Notes: a model not told the origin generated them from the letters alone. A DNA stretch of 46,443 bases from Ruoffia halotolerans (GCF_014049385.1 NZ_JACAOA010000018.1:1-46443), one strand, 5' to 3'; shown: positions 33,803 through 43,145, numbered from the stretch's first letter. Numbers and translations: made by a program.

Positions 33803-34252
33803 ATGGACAGTAGCATTGATTAAGAGATTGATGAAATTGATATTGGTATTTATTTTTTCATTTTTACGGGAGAAGTTGGGCCTGATCAGTCACTTGAAGA
33901 GTAGCGAGAAGAAGCTATTAGACTTTATAAGGGGGGTACATAGAATTATACATATGAGTAAGTTGAGGCATATATGAGTAAACAAGAAGCAGAGACCCTA
34001 GCAACAGGGACAGTGAAATCTTATAAGGGTTATGATTACGGAATAGCTGGAGATCAATCCCATGCGCATGGACTTAGTATGGCAGAATATATTGATAATT
34101 ACTTAGAAAGTAACGCAGATGATAGTAATGGATATGTTCATGTGAAGGGTTTTAGGCATCAAAATAATTTAAAAACAACTGTGATAACAGTCACGCATCC
34201 TGAAACGGACGAGGAGATTTTAGTAGTACCTTATCCTTGGACAGAGTGGTAA
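33803..34252 (+). pseudogene. Hypothetical gene with four in-frame stop codons
   Basis: One reading frame from the ATG at 33803 to the TAA at 34252 is continuous apart from four stops: TAA 33821, TAG 33902, TAG 33941 and TAA 33959. Between them the codons look protein-like (IYFFIFTGEVGPDQSLEE, REEAIRLYKGGT). The 3' part from ATG 33974 is open for 92 codons (YKGYDYGIAGDQSHAHGLSM, VVPYPWTEW) with a weak ribosome site. A TATAAT at 33763 and a cre-like AAAGCGCTTCC upstream look like a surviving promoter. I recognise no family. Either decaying, or the 92-codon part is still made. Confidence 0.6.
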
Positions 34253-34289
34253 TTAGTAGAGTTCAATCATAGAAAGGAAGCAAGATAAC

Positions 34290-35441
34290 ATGGACGTAAG
34301 GAAAGAAGCACTTAGATTAAGCGAGGAACTAGGCGGGAAGATTGAAGTTAATCCTAAAGTATCCATTACAAATATGGAAGAATTATCCGTAGCATACACA
34401 CCAGGTGTGGCGGCAGTTAGTTCAGCGATTGCGGAGAATAAAGAAGATGTCTATAAATATACAACGAAACGTAATTTAGTCGCAGTTGTCACTGATGGAT
34501 CAGCTGTATTAGGACTAGGAAATATCGGACCTGAAGCTGCGATTCCAGTGATGGAAGGGAAAGCTGCTTTATTCAAAGCGTTCGCAGATGTGGACGCTGT
34601 TCCCATTTCATTAGATACACAAGATGTTGAAGAGATTATCTCACATGTTAAAGCAATTGCTCCTTCTTTTGGTGGAATTAACTTAGAAGATATTTCTGCA
34701 CCGCGTTGTTTTGAAATTGAAAGACGTTTGAAAGAAGAATTGGATATCCCAGTATTCCACGATGACCAACATGGGACAGCGATTGTCGTATTAGGTGCTT
34801 TATACAATGCATTGAAAGTTGCTGATAAGAAAATAGAGTCAGCAAAAATCGTTATCAATGGTGGTGGATCTGCCGGAACGGCAATTGCTAAGAAAATGTT
34901 AGCCGCAGGTGCTAAAAATGTTATCGTCTGTGATATCGATGGTATGATTGCTGAAGATGATCCTGCTTTAGATGAGCGTCACAAAGACTTAGCTAGTTTA
35001 ACAAACCCTGATAACTTGAAAGGGGATTTACAAGAAGCTGTGAAAGATGCGGATGTTTTCATTGGTGTGTCAGCGCCAGGCGTGTTGAAGAAAGAATGGA
35101 TTGCAACGATGAATGAAAAGCCGATTATCTTCGCAATGGCGAACCCAACACCAGAAATCATGCCGGATGAAGCGAAGGAAGGTGGCGCATTTATCGTCGC
35201 AACGGGGCGTAGCGATTTCCCTAACCAAATTAATAACGTTCTAGCTTTCCCTGGTATTTTTCGTGGAGCTTTAGATGCACGCGCAAGTGATATTACAGAT
35301 GAAATGCAAATTGCGGCAGCTCAAGGAATTGCGAGTGTGATTCCAGAATCAGAGTTAAGTGTGGATAATATTATTCCAGATGTCTTTAACCCCAAAGTAG
35401 CAGAAGTCGTTGCGGACAGTGTTCACAATGCGACAAAATAA
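34290..35441 (+). CDS. Malic enzyme (NAD(P)-dependent)
   Basis: This 383-residue enzyme decarboxylates malate to pyruvate. It has the substrate motif YTPGVA (36-41), TDGSAVLGLGNIGPEA (68-83), FGGINLEDISAPRCFEIE (127-144), PVFHDDQHGTAIV, and a Rossmann motif NGGGSAGTAIAK for the dinucleotide. AGAAAGGAAG precedes the ATG. The short single-domain form is typical of Firmicutes (YtsJ/MalS/MaeA group). The cofactor is not decided by the motif alone. It is convergent with a malate/lactate dehydrogenase-family gene. Confidence 0.92.
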   Translation: MDVRKEALRLSEELGGKIEVNPKVSITNMEELSVAYTPGVAAVSSAIAENKEDVYKYTTKRNLVAVVTDGSAVLGLGNIGPEAAIPVMEGKAALFKAFADVDAVPISLDTQDVEEIISHVKAIAPSFGGINLEDISAPRCFEIERRLKEELDIPVFHDDQHGTAIVVLGALYNALKVADKKIESAKIVINGGGSAGTAIAKKMLAAGAKNVIVCDIDGMIAEDDPALDERHKDLASLTNPDNLKGDLQEAVKDADVFIGVSAPGVLKKEWIATMNEKPIIFAMANPTPEIMPDEAKEGGAFIVATGRSDFPNQINNVLAFPGIFRGALDARASDITDEMQIAAAQGIASVIPESELSVDNIIPDVFNPKVAEVVADSVHNATK

Positions 35442-35491
35442 TCGAAGATAAAGTGAGTGGTTGAATTTCTAGAGAGATTGATTAATTAAAA

Positions 35492-35526
35492 GAGGGGCAG
35501 TGCGTCAACACTGTCCCTCGTGTTTT
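35492..35526. terminator. Bidirectional terminator between malic enzyme and the Ldh_2 gene
   Basis: GAGGGGCAGTG (35492-35502) pairs with CACTGTCCCTC (35509-35519, one G-T pair), loop of 6, T-run downstream and A-rich upstream. Confidence 0.85.
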
Positions 35527-36635
35527 TATTCAAACGGTAATTTGTAATCTGACCAGCCTAGTTCATCACGAATAGCAATCATTTCTTGTTGAACCCCTTC
35601 ATTTAGAGGCAGACCGGTATCTTTGCGTTCTAACCACACGAGATGTTCTTTTTCACCGGCAGTATAAATGCGTTCTTCACCTGGTGCTACTTCTGAATTT
35701 CTTAAGGCTCTTAAGATATCCCCAGCAGTTTTTTTGAAGCTATCTAAACCAACAAAGGCTTCTGTATCAATAGCAATAAAGAAATGTCCTAGATGGAATT
35801 TTTGTTTCTCGCCATTTTCACCAATACCTGATAACATATGCAAGAAATTTCCTTGTTGAAGGGCAGCTGATAGTACTTCTACAAAGGTTGCATAACCATA
35901 TCCTTTATAACCGGCAAGTTCTTCACCGATACCACCAAGTGGCGCCAGAGCCGCTTGACCATTGACTAGTGCTTCAAGGATTTCAGGCGAGTCCGTCATT
36001 GCTTTTCCGTCGCGACCAATCACCATTCCGGCTGGAGTATCTTGACCAATGCGCGCGTAATATTCAATTTTTCCACGTTGACTAATTGAAGTCGCACAAT
36101 CTAATGAAAATGGAAAATCCTCATCGGTTGGGAAACCGAGTGTGAGTGGGTTTGTACCTAAAATATTCTCAACCCCAAAAGTAGGCGCAATTGAAGGGCG
36201 CGCATTCGTCCCAGTCATGCCGATACAACCTGCTTTTGCGGCCATATCTGTATAATAACCCGCAATTCCGTAGTGAGTTGAGTTTCGAACCGCAACCATA
36301 CCCATTCCGAACTCTTTCGCTTTATCGATCGCCATCTGCATGGCTTTATAACCAATCACTTGTCCCATACCATCATGTCCATCAACAACTGCTGTTGTCG
36401 GTGTTTCACGAACAACTTCAAAATTCGTCTCCGGATGTTGAATACCTGCCTTAATTCGATCAAGATAAATTGGTTTAAAGCGGTTTACCCCATGTGATTC
36501 AATCCCTTTGCGATCAGACGCAAGCAATACATCGGTACAAATATCCGCATCTTCTTCTGGAATCCCATAAGCCATAAAGACATCTTTAACAAACTTCGTT
36601 ACCCAATCCCATTCGACAGTAAAAGATTGACTCAT
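35526..36635 (-). CDS. Ldh_2-family malate/lactate/ureidoglycolate dehydrogenase
   Basis: This 369-residue NAD(P)-dependent oxidoreductase belongs to the MDH2/LDH2 fold (not the Rossmann LDH family). Features: ASDRKGIESHGVNRF near the N-terminus, the AVRNSTHYGIAGYY histidine region, GTNARPSIAPTFG, GTNPLTLGFPT and KGYGYATFVEVLSAAL. AGGAGGAATAG precedes the ATG at 36635. The exact substrate cannot be read; malate is favoured by the convergent malic enzyme gene. A perfect CcpA cre lies downstream of its -10. Confidence 0.9.
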   Translation of the reverse strand: MSQSFTVEWDWVTKFVKDVFMAYGIPEEDADICTDVLLASDRKGIESHGVNRFKPIYLDRIKAGIQHPETNFEVVRETPTTAVVDGHDGMGQVIGYKAMQMAIDKAKEFGMGMVAVRNSTHYGIAGYYTDMAAKAGCIGMTGTNARPSIAPTFGVENILGTNPLTLGFPTDEDFPFSLDCATSISQRGKIEYYARIGQDTPAGMVIGRDGKAMTDSPEILEALVNGQAALAPLGGIGEELAGYKGYGYATFVEVLSAALQQGNFLHMLSGIGENGEKQKFHLGHFFIAIDTEAFVGLDSFKKTAGDILRALRNSEVAPGEERIYTAGEKEHLVWLERKDTGLPLNEGVQQEMIAIRDELGWSDYKLPFE

Positions 36636-36666
36636 TTTCTATTCCTCCTAGTAATTTTAACCGGTT

Positions 36667-36719
36667 TTGTAAACGTTTCCTGATACTTTAAAATTAGCAT
36701 ATTCAAGTTTAAATAACAA
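36667..36719 (-). promoter_or_regulatory. Promoter and CcpA cre site of the Ldh_2 gene
   Basis: On the minus strand TTGTTA (plus 36714-36719), 17 bp, TAATTT (plus 36691-36696) is followed by a cre. On the plus strand TTGTAAACGTTTCCT (36667-36681) matches every fixed position of WTGNAANCGNWNNCW. A cre downstream of -10 implies carbon catabolite repression by roadblock. Confidence 0.75.
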
Positions 36720-36778
36720 GTAAATTATAAATAATATTTATAAAAATGCAAAAACTTTATAAATGTAGAAACATAGGA

Positions 36779-37014
36779 TACGCCAGCTCACTTACCTGAG
36801 CTAGCGAATCAAAGTCAACTTCGCCAGCTCGCTCACTTGAGCTAGCGAATCCATATCAACTTCACCAGCTCACTTACCTGAGCTAGTGAATCCATATCAA
36901 CTTCACCAGCTCGCGCATCTGAGCTGGCGAATTCAAGACAACTTCACCAGCTCACTTACCTGAGCTAGCGAATCCAAGTCAACTTCACTAGCTCGCTCAC
37001 TTGAGCTGGCGAAT
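36779..37014. repeat. Array 1: six 41-bp hairpin repeats
   Basis: Units start at 36779, 36820, 36861, 36902, 36943 and 36984, an exact 41-bp period. Each unit is TTCRCCAGCTC, an 8-base centre (acttacct, gctcactt or gcgcatct), GAGCTRGYGAA, then an 11-base linker like tccatatcaac. The two 11-base arms pair as a hairpin, often with one C-A mismatch. Centre and linker are conserved too, so this is not a CRISPR. No T-tracts follow. The same unit forms array 2 at 46106. Confidence 0.95.
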
Positions 37015-37227
37015 CCCACTTCACATCTCCACATTTACAATTTATCTCTACAAACATGTCCGATTTCTCTAGGAAACCATATAACCTATGTCCGTTTGTT
37101 TTCTTTTTTTCTTACTTCAAAAAATAATTTAAAAAAAACTATACGTTAAATTGTGAGCTATATAAGACAAGTAGTATATGGCGTTTTGTAGCGTTACTAA
37201 GTATTTAAGCGACGTATTTTTTTCGGA
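37015..37227. other. AT-rich intergenic stretch between array 1 and the Pho-type boxes
   Basis: Very AT-rich, with no open frame of note. A GCGTTTTGTAGCGTTACTAA segment near 37170 contains a short direct repeat (GCGTT, GCGTT). I see no convincing promoter or gene. Confidence 0.5.
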
Positions 37228-37310
37228 TTTACGTTAAATTTACAATTATTTTTTTATTTACACAAAATTTTCATTAAATTTACTTAAAATTTACATTCGT
37301 CTAGTATTAT
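37228..37310 (+). promoter_or_regulatory. PhoP-type box cluster and promoter of the second transporter operon
   Basis: Hexamers close to TTTACA occur at 37228 (TTTACG), 37239 (TTTACA), 37257 (TTTACA), 37268 (TTTTCA), 37279 (TTTACT) and 37290 (TTTACA). Spacing is 11 bp within each group (2 and 4 copies). This is the direct-repeat layout of PhoP/PhoB boxes (TTWACA-like, one per helical turn). A -10 (TATTAT, 37305-37310) follows, with no good -35, as expected for an activated promoter. Control by phosphate starvation is inferred. Confidence 0.7.
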
Positions 37311-37393
37311 CTATTTCAGAAACAAAAGTAAAACAAACATAGATATGTCTGTTTTGATTTGTTTTGTTTGAAACTGTAAAGGAGTAGTGAAGC

Positions 37394-38521
37394 GTGGCTA
37401 AAATTAATTTGAGTCATATTTATAAAGACTATAGTGATGATGTTCGTGCAGTAACTGACTTTCATTTAGAAATTGATGATGAGGAATTTATTGTTCTGGT
37501 GGGACCATCAGGATGTGGGAAATCAACAACACTTAGAATGATTGCGGGACTTGAAGATATTTCTTCTGGAGAGGTTCTAATTGATGGGCGTAAACAGAAT
37601 GAATTACATCCTAAAGAACGCGACATCGCAATGGTATTCCAAAATTACGCTTTATATCCACATATGACTGTCTTTGATAATTTAGCATTTGGATTAAAAA
37701 TGCGTAACGAAAGCAAACAAGATATTCAGCACCGCGTTGAAGAAGCTGCAGAGATTCTAGATATTCATGAATACTTAGATCGTAAGCCAGCGGAATTATC
37801 AGGAGGGCAACGCCAGCGTGTGGCATTGGGGCGAGCGATTGTACGTGAACCAAAAGTATTCTTAATGGATGAGCCGTTATCAAACTTAGACGCTAAATTA
37901 AGATTTCATACACGTGCTGAGATTACAAAATTACACCGTCGTTTAGGCGTTACAACGATCTATGTTACCCATGATCAAACAGAAGCGATGTCAATGGCAA
38001 CGCGTATTGTCGTTATGAACCGTGGACTAATTCAACAAATTGGGACACCTAAAGAGATTTATATGAAACCAAATAATATTTTCGTTGGCCAATTTATTGG
38101 TTCACCAGCGATGAACTTTGTTCCATTAGGTTATGATGGACAGAATTTTAACTTAGGTGAGAATTCATTGAACTTACCCCAAGAATTAAAGCATGATTTA
38201 GATATTGAAGAGTACGGATCTAGACGAGACGTAATTCTAGGAATTCGACCTGAAACTATGGAAGTCTTAGAAGAAGGTATGGATACAAGTAATTACTTTG
38301 TATTCGAACAAGAAATTGTTAACGCTGAATTAATGGGATCAGAAACACTCATCTATATTGATATAGACGGGCATACACTAATCTCAAAGGTGCAATCAAT
38401 GGAAGATTTCTTTGAAGGCGATACGATTCGTTTTGGTGTCCCTTATGAAAAATTACATTTCTTTGATAAAGAAACTGAATTACGTATCCCAGTAGGCGAG
38501 CGAGAAGAGGTTGTTATTTAA
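37394..38521 (+). CDS. MsmK/UgpC-type ATPase of the Pho-box operon
   Basis: This 375-residue ATPase starts at a GTG with AAAGGAGTAG upstream. Walker A VGPSGCGKST, Q-loop MVFQNYALYPHMTVF, signature LSGGQRQRVALGRAI, Walker B KVFLMDEPLSNLDAKL and YVTHDQTEAM are present, followed by the C-terminal TOBE-like domain. It is closely similar to the ATPase at 32570 over the nucleotide-binding domain and diverges at the C-terminus. Its place as first gene, before the permeases, suggests dedication to this operon. UgpC-type ATPases of this group also serve glycerol-3-phosphate importers. Confidence 0.93.
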   Translation: MAKINLSHIYKDYSDDVRAVTDFHLEIDDEEFIVLVGPSGCGKSTTLRMIAGLEDISSGEVLIDGRKQNELHPKERDIAMVFQNYALYPHMTVFDNLAFGLKMRNESKQDIQHRVEEAAEILDIHEYLDRKPAELSGGQRQRVALGRAIVREPKVFLMDEPLSNLDAKLRFHTRAEITKLHRRLGVTTIYVTHDQTEAMSMATRIVVMNRGLIQQIGTPKEIYMKPNNIFVGQFIGSPAMNFVPLGYDGQNFNLGENSLNLPQELKHDLDIEEYGSRRDVILGIRPETMEVLEEGMDTSNYFVFEQEIVNAELMGSETLIYIDIDGHTLISKVQSMEDFFEGDTIRFGVPYEKLHFFDKETELRIPVGEREEVVI

Positions 38522-38564
38522 TGCATAGTATAGAAAGAATGAGTGATCGAGGGGTGGAGATAGG

Positions 38565-39548
38565 ATGGTAGAGAAGCGCGTCGTTTACAACGGTGAACTT
38601 CGTTCTCAAGAAGAGCTTGATGCTTATTATAAACCAGTTAAAAAGTCATTTTGGAAACGAATCTTACAACATAAAATTTTTTATTTAATGATTTTGCCTT
38701 GTTTGATTCATTATACAGTTTTCTCGTATTGGCCAATGGCTGGAAATATCTTAGCATTTAAAGAGTTTGGTTTTAATACTGGAATGTTTGGTGGCGACTG
38801 GGTTGGATTTAAATATTTTGAGCAGTTTTTCAATGACCCAAGAAGTATGTTGTATGTTCGTAATACATTAGTGATTAGTTCAATGAAATTATTCCTATAC
38901 TTACCGTTTCCAATTATGTTGGCTTTGATGTTTAACGAAGTGAAGCAACCAAGGTTAAGAGATACGCTTCAAACAGTCACATACTTACCTTACTTTATAT
39001 CATGGGTTGTTGTGATTGGTTTGATGAACGCTTTACTTGCTCCAAATACTGGTTTACTCAATCAAGTGATTGCGAACTTAGGTGGTGATGGCAGTAAGTT
39101 TTGGATGATGGATCGAACATTATTCTATCCGTTAACTTTCTTGAGTTATTTATGGAAGGAAGTTGGTTGGGATTCAATTATTTACTTCTCAGCAATTGTT
39201 GCTATTTCACCGTCATTATTTGAAGCAGCTGCGATTGATGGTGCAGGTAAACTTCGTCAAATGTGGCATGTTACGATTCCAGGGATTCGTGGAACGATTA
39301 TCTTATTATTCATTATGTCGCTAGGGAGCATTTTATCAGCAGGTTTCGATCAAGTATTCTTGATGCAAAATCCAGGAAATGCGGACGTGTCAGAAATTAT
39401 TGATACTTATGTTGTTCGAACAGGTTTACAAGGAGGCCAATTTGGTTACTCTACGGCAATTAGTTTGATGCAAGGTTTAGTCGGCTTAGTTTTAACAGTA
39501 ATTGTAAATCATATTGCAGATAAGAAATTTGATAGTGCAGTTTGGTAA
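38565..39548 (+). CDS. CUT1 ABC transporter permease (LplB-like)
   Basis: This 327-residue membrane protein has a 45-residue N-terminal cytoplasmic extension, then the LplB-type start (FYLMILPCLIHYTVFSYWPM), six membrane segments and the EAA loop (FEAAAIDGAGKLRQMWHVTIP). It ends just before the receptor gene. It is related to, but clearly distinct from, the permease at 27583. Substrate is discussed under the Pho-box finding. Confidence 0.9.
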   Translation: MVEKRVVYNGELRSQEELDAYYKPVKKSFWKRILQHKIFYLMILPCLIHYTVFSYWPMAGNILAFKEFGFNTGMFGGDWVGFKYFEQFFNDPRSMLYVRNTLVISSMKLFLYLPFPIMLALMFNEVKQPRLRDTLQTVTYLPYFISWVVVIGLMNALLAPNTGLLNQVIANLGGDGSKFWMMDRTLFYPLTFLSYLWKEVGWDSIIYFSAIVAISPSLFEAAAIDGAGKLRQMWHVTIPGIRGTIILLFIMSLGSILSAGFDQVFLMQNPGNADVSEIIDTYVVRTGLQGGQFGYSTAISLMQGLVGLVLTVIVNHIADKKFDSAVW

Positions 39549-39579
39549 ATTTATATACAATTTTAGGAGGAAAATACAT

Positions 39580-41283
39580 ATGAAAAACATTTTAAAGAAA
39601 GCTTTAGTCACATTAACTGCTTCAATGACATTAGTTTCGCCACTTTTAACTCAAGCGCCAGCGGTATTAGCGCAAGAAACGGAATCAGAAAACTTTATTG
39701 CTGATCGTACGATTACTGGGTTAATTTTCCAATCAGCAGGGGATGCATCTGTTGAGATTCCACAAGAAATCTTAGATGAAATTAAACGTCAAACAGGTGT
39801 AACTTTTGAGTTACAAACTGTGACAAGTGATGACTCAATTACAGCTTTAGCCGCTGGATTAGCTGCAGGTGACTTACCTGATTTTATTGCCTATTACTTA
39901 AACGATTCAGGTCGTCCAGAAATGCAATTTTTATTAAAGGCAGCGAATGAAGGGCAATTCCATGATTTAACACCTTTAATGCAACAAGAAGGGTTAGAAG
40001 TTTATAACAAATATCTTGAAGAAGGTTACTTACCAGTAGATACACAAGAAAATATTATGTTCCGTAACGAATGGGGTGGAGCATCTTACTTAATGCACAT
40101 GGCTATCCAACGTGAGGGAGCACAAAAACCAGTAAACCCACAAATCGGAGGTCTATATATTCGTTCAGATATTGCTGAAGATTTAGGTGTAGAGTATGAC
40201 GAAATCAATACATCAGAAGAATTACATGCTTTAGGTCAAGAAATTCAAGCCGCTGGATATACGGACGACAACGGCGTGCCAGTAACACCATTTGGTCCAA
40301 CTGTTTGGGGTGGTTCAGAACGCCCTTGGTTATATCAAGATTTAATGTGGACTGGTTCAACAGGCGAGCCATTCATGGAAGATGAAGAAGGAAACATCTT
40401 ACATGAAGCACAATCACCAGTTTTAATGGAACGTGTGAACCAAGTACATAAATATATGGCTGAAGGTTTAATGACACAAGAATATTACACAATGAATGAA
40501 ACACGGGCACAAGAAGGTGTGATTAATGGATCATTCGGTATTGTGACAGATATTCACTCATACCGTCCTGAAATTTCAGATTTATCATATATTCCATTAG
40601 GTGACTTACAACGTGCTGATGGAACAGATGATATGGTTGTTAGCTACAAATCAGGTTACGCTGGATGGTCAATTCCAAGTACAACTGAAAACCCTGAAGA
40701 AGTGATGCAATTTGCTGATTGGATGGCAAGTCGAGAAGGAAAATTATTATACTTTTACGGAATTGAAGGTCGCGACTACGAATTAGATGAAAATGGTAAC
40801 CCACAAGTGTTTCCAGAAGTGGTTGAAGAATTTGATACAAATCCAGAATTAGCTAAATTACGTGGTTTCCGTGGAGTACGTTCATTCTGGGGTGAGCACT
40901 TAGGTTATACAGATATGGATAACATGGCTGACTTTGGTGAAGCTAACTGGGGAGATAATGTTCGAGCAGAAGATGAAACAGATATTGCTGGTAAACAAAT
41001 TGAAGAGTTAGTAAATTATGATGAGCAATTTGAAAATGCACGTGTTGAAGATGGACTTTCTGTTCAGTCATATTTATTCGAATTTGAAGGTGACGAAGGA
41101 ACATTAGCAACAGCATTAGCACGTTACCAAGAAGACGTCTTACGTATGTATTACGCAGGTAGCACAGAAGGCGCACAACAAATTTTAGATGAAACTTTGT
41201 CTAACTTAGAAGCAGCTGGCTTAAATGAATTCATTGACTTTGTTGAACAAAAACGTGCTGACGGTGACGTTGTTCGATTCTAA
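39580..41283 (+). CDS. Extracellular solute-binding protein without a lipobox
   Basis: The start is the ATG at 39580 after TTAGGAGGAAAA. The 567-residue product has a signal peptide (ILKKALVTLTASMTLVSPLL, probable cleavage after VLA at about residue 32) and no cysteine, so it is not a lipoprotein. The mature part is a large CUT1-type receptor (ILDEIKRQTGVTFELQTV, LAAGLAAGDLPDFIAYYL). Acidic and rich in aromatic residues. A hairpin after its stop may raise its level relative to the second permease. Confidence 0.88.
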   Translation: MKNILKKALVTLTASMTLVSPLLTQAPAVLAQETESENFIADRTITGLIFQSAGDASVEIPQEILDEIKRQTGVTFELQTVTSDDSITALAAGLAAGDLPDFIAYYLNDSGRPEMQFLLKAANEGQFHDLTPLMQQEGLEVYNKYLEEGYLPVDTQENIMFRNEWGGASYLMHMAIQREGAQKPVNPQIGGLYIRSDIAEDLGVEYDEINTSEELHALGQEIQAAGYTDDNGVPVTPFGPTVWGGSERPWLYQDLMWTGSTGEPFMEDEEGNILHEAQSPVLMERVNQVHKYMAEGLMTQEYYTMNETRAQEGVINGSFGIVTDIHSYRPEISDLSYIPLGDLQRADGTDDMVVSYKSGYAGWSIPSTTENPEEVMQFADWMASREGKLLYFYGIEGRDYELDENGNPQVFPEVVEEFDTNPELAKLRGFRGVRSFWGEHLGYTDMDNMADFGEANWGDNVRAEDETDIAGKQIEELVNYDEQFENARVEDGLSVQSYLFEFEGDEGTLATALARYQEDVLRMYYAGSTEGAQQILDETLSNLEAAGLNEFIDFVEQKRADGDVVRF

Positions 41284-41300
41284 TAAATTATAAAATTTAA

Positions 41301-41334
41301 GTGGGAAAGATCACCGTCTTTCCCGCTTTACTTT
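41301..41334 (+). terminator. Intra-operon attenuator after the binding protein gene
   Basis: GTGGGAAAGA (41301-41310) pairs with TCTTTCCCGC (41317-41326, one G-T pair), loop of 6, followed by a weak T-tract (TTTACTTT). It is likely a partial terminator or mRNA stabiliser that gives more receptor than channel. Confidence 0.6.
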
Positions 41335-41349
41335 AAAGGAGGTATTCGA

Positions 41350-42252
41350 TTGGAAAGTAAAAGTTTACAAGGTCCAAAATGGGCAAGAGTATTGAATATC
41401 ACACTTCTTATTATATTTGCTGTGATGATTCTTATTCCTTTCTTACATGTATTAGCAGTTTCTTTTAATGAGGGAACGGATGCCCAACGCGGTGGAATTG
41501 GCTTTTGGCCAAGAATGTGGACCCTTGATAATTACTTGGAAGTATTTAAGCAAGATAATTTATTAAATGGTCTATTAATTTCAATATTTAGAACAGTCGT
41601 GGGTACAGTATTTGGTGTTGGGTTAATGTCAATGGCGGCGTATGCTTTGACAGTAAAAACACTTCCAGGTCGTAGTTTCTTCACTTTCTTTATCTTTTTC
41701 ACGATGTTGTTTGGTGGGGGACAAGTTCCTTATTACTTAGTATTAAGTGAGTTAGGTTTAACAGGGTCTGTTTGGGTTTATATTATACCTGGTTTATATG
41801 GAACGATGAATATTTTGCTATTACGGACGCAATTTCAACAACTGCCTTATAGTGTTATTGAATCTGCACGTATTGATGGCAGTAGTGAGTTTTATATTTT
41901 TAGAAAGTTAATTCTTCCGATGAGTACACCGGTTCTGGCAACTGTTACGTTATTTACGGCGGTAGGGCATTGGAATGATTGGTTTGCTGGAACGTTTTAT
42001 GTTCGTGATGCAAACTTGAAACCACTTGCCACTTTACTTCAAGAGATGTTAACGCAACAAAATGCACTGGCAGATATTTTACTTCGATCAACAGGTGCTC
42101 AATCATATTCAGCACTAGATCAAGTAAGTATTACAGGGCAGTCATTACAAATGGCAACAATTATTGTTGTGCTGTTACCGATGCTGTTGACGTATCCTTT
42201 TGTTCAAAAATATTTTGTGCGAGGAATCACAGTAGGTTCAATTAAAGAGTAG
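41350..42252 (+). CDS. CUT1 ABC transporter permease (YtcP-like)
   Basis: This 300-residue permease starts at a TTG with a strong AAAGGAGGT site. It has six membrane segments, the FGGGQVPYYLVLSELGL loop, the EAA loop (VIESARIDGSSEFYIFRKLILP) and the C-terminal YFVRGITVGSIKE. It pairs with the permease at 38565. Confidence 0.92.
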   Translation: MESKSLQGPKWARVLNITLLIIFAVMILIPFLHVLAVSFNEGTDAQRGGIGFWPRMWTLDNYLEVFKQDNLLNGLLISIFRTVVGTVFGVGLMSMAAYALTVKTLPGRSFFTFFIFFTMLFGGGQVPYYLVLSELGLTGSVWVYIIPGLYGTMNILLLRTQFQQLPYSVIESARIDGSSEFYIFRKLILPMSTPVLATVTLFTAVGHWNDWFAGTFYVRDANLKPLATLLQEMLTQQNALADILLRSTGAQSYSALDQVSITGQSLQMATIIVVLLPMLLTYPFVQKYFVRGITVGSIKE

Positions 42253-42263
42253 AGGAGTACAGG

Positions 42264-43145
42264 ATGAGATTAAGATATAGAGAAGATAATACATTTAAAA
42301 TTGTACAATTAACTGATTTGCACATCGGTTCTAAGCCTTATGACGATGATGATTACAAAACGTTTAAGTTAATTGACGAAGCATTTACTAAATTGGATGC
42401 AGACTTGATTGTCTTGACTGGAGATTTAATGTGGAGTCACGGTGTACCAAATGCGATGGAAGTTTACCGAGAATTATTGGAACGCTTTAACCAATATGAT
42501 GTGCCAATTGCCATCACTTATGGGAATCATGATTCAGAAGATGAGTTTGTTCGCTCAGATATGCGTAAGATGGAAGAAATTTTACATCATCACGTGCCTA
42601 AGTCTAACTCAATGATTGTTAGAGACCGTGAAAGTTATACAGTTGAAATTTTTGATTCAGAAGGTAGAAACGTCCAAAGTGTCTTGTATTTATTTGATAC
42701 AGGATCTGATGCACCGCTTCCTGTTGGAATTTATGATTGGGTTCAACCAGAACAAGTGACATGGTTTAACCGTATTTCAAAATATTATCCAAGTCATGAA
42801 GGACGTAAAAATGATTTAGTGTTCCAACACATTCCTTTACCAGAATATTGGGAAGCAGCTAAGCAAATTGAATCTGGTGAATGTAATGAAACGAATGACA
42901 TGATTTCAGCACCGTATATTAATACAGGGCTATTTGCCTCATTGTATATGAATGGTCAAGTTGGCGGTGTATTCTGCGGGCACGATCATGATAATAACTT
43001 CGTTGGTTTACATCACGGTATTCGTCTTGTTTATGGACAAGTGAGTGGTTATCAATGTTACGGAGACTTGCCACGTGGAGCGCGAATTGTTGAACTAGTA
43101 AATAATAAAATGACAACTTATACGAAAACTCAAGCAGAATTTTAA
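42264..43145 (+). CDS. Cytoplasmic metallophosphoesterase
   Basis: This 293-residue calcineurin-like phosphoesterase has all metal-ligand motifs: TDLHIG (17-22), TGDLMWSHG (52-60), YGNHDSE (86-92), FQHIPLPEYW and CGHDHDN near the C-terminus. No signal peptide or membrane segment. The family splits phosphomonoesters or diesters using two metal ions. It follows the transporter by 11 bases, so it probably acts on the imported compound. With the Pho-type boxes upstream, release of phosphate from an organophosphate is the simplest reading. Confidence 0.92.
   Translation: MRLRYREDNTFKIVQLTDLHIGSKPYDDDDYKTFKLIDEAFTKLDADLIVLTGDLMWSHGVPNAMEVYRELLERFNQYDVPIAITYGNHDSEDEFVRSDMRKMEEILHHHVPKSNSMIVRDRESYTVEIFDSEGRNVQSVLYLFDTGSDAPLPVGIYDWVQPEQVTWFNRISKYYPSHEGRKNDLVFQHIPLPEYWEAAKQIESGECNETNDMISAPYINTGLFASLYMNGQVGGVFCGHDHDNNFVGLHHGIRLVYGQVSGYQCYGDLPRGARIVELVNNKMTTYTKTQAEF

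Noticed and set aside
36779-37014. CRISPR array
   Set aside because: The period is fixed at 41 bp, the inter-hairpin linkers are themselves conserved rather than unique, and no cas genes are present.
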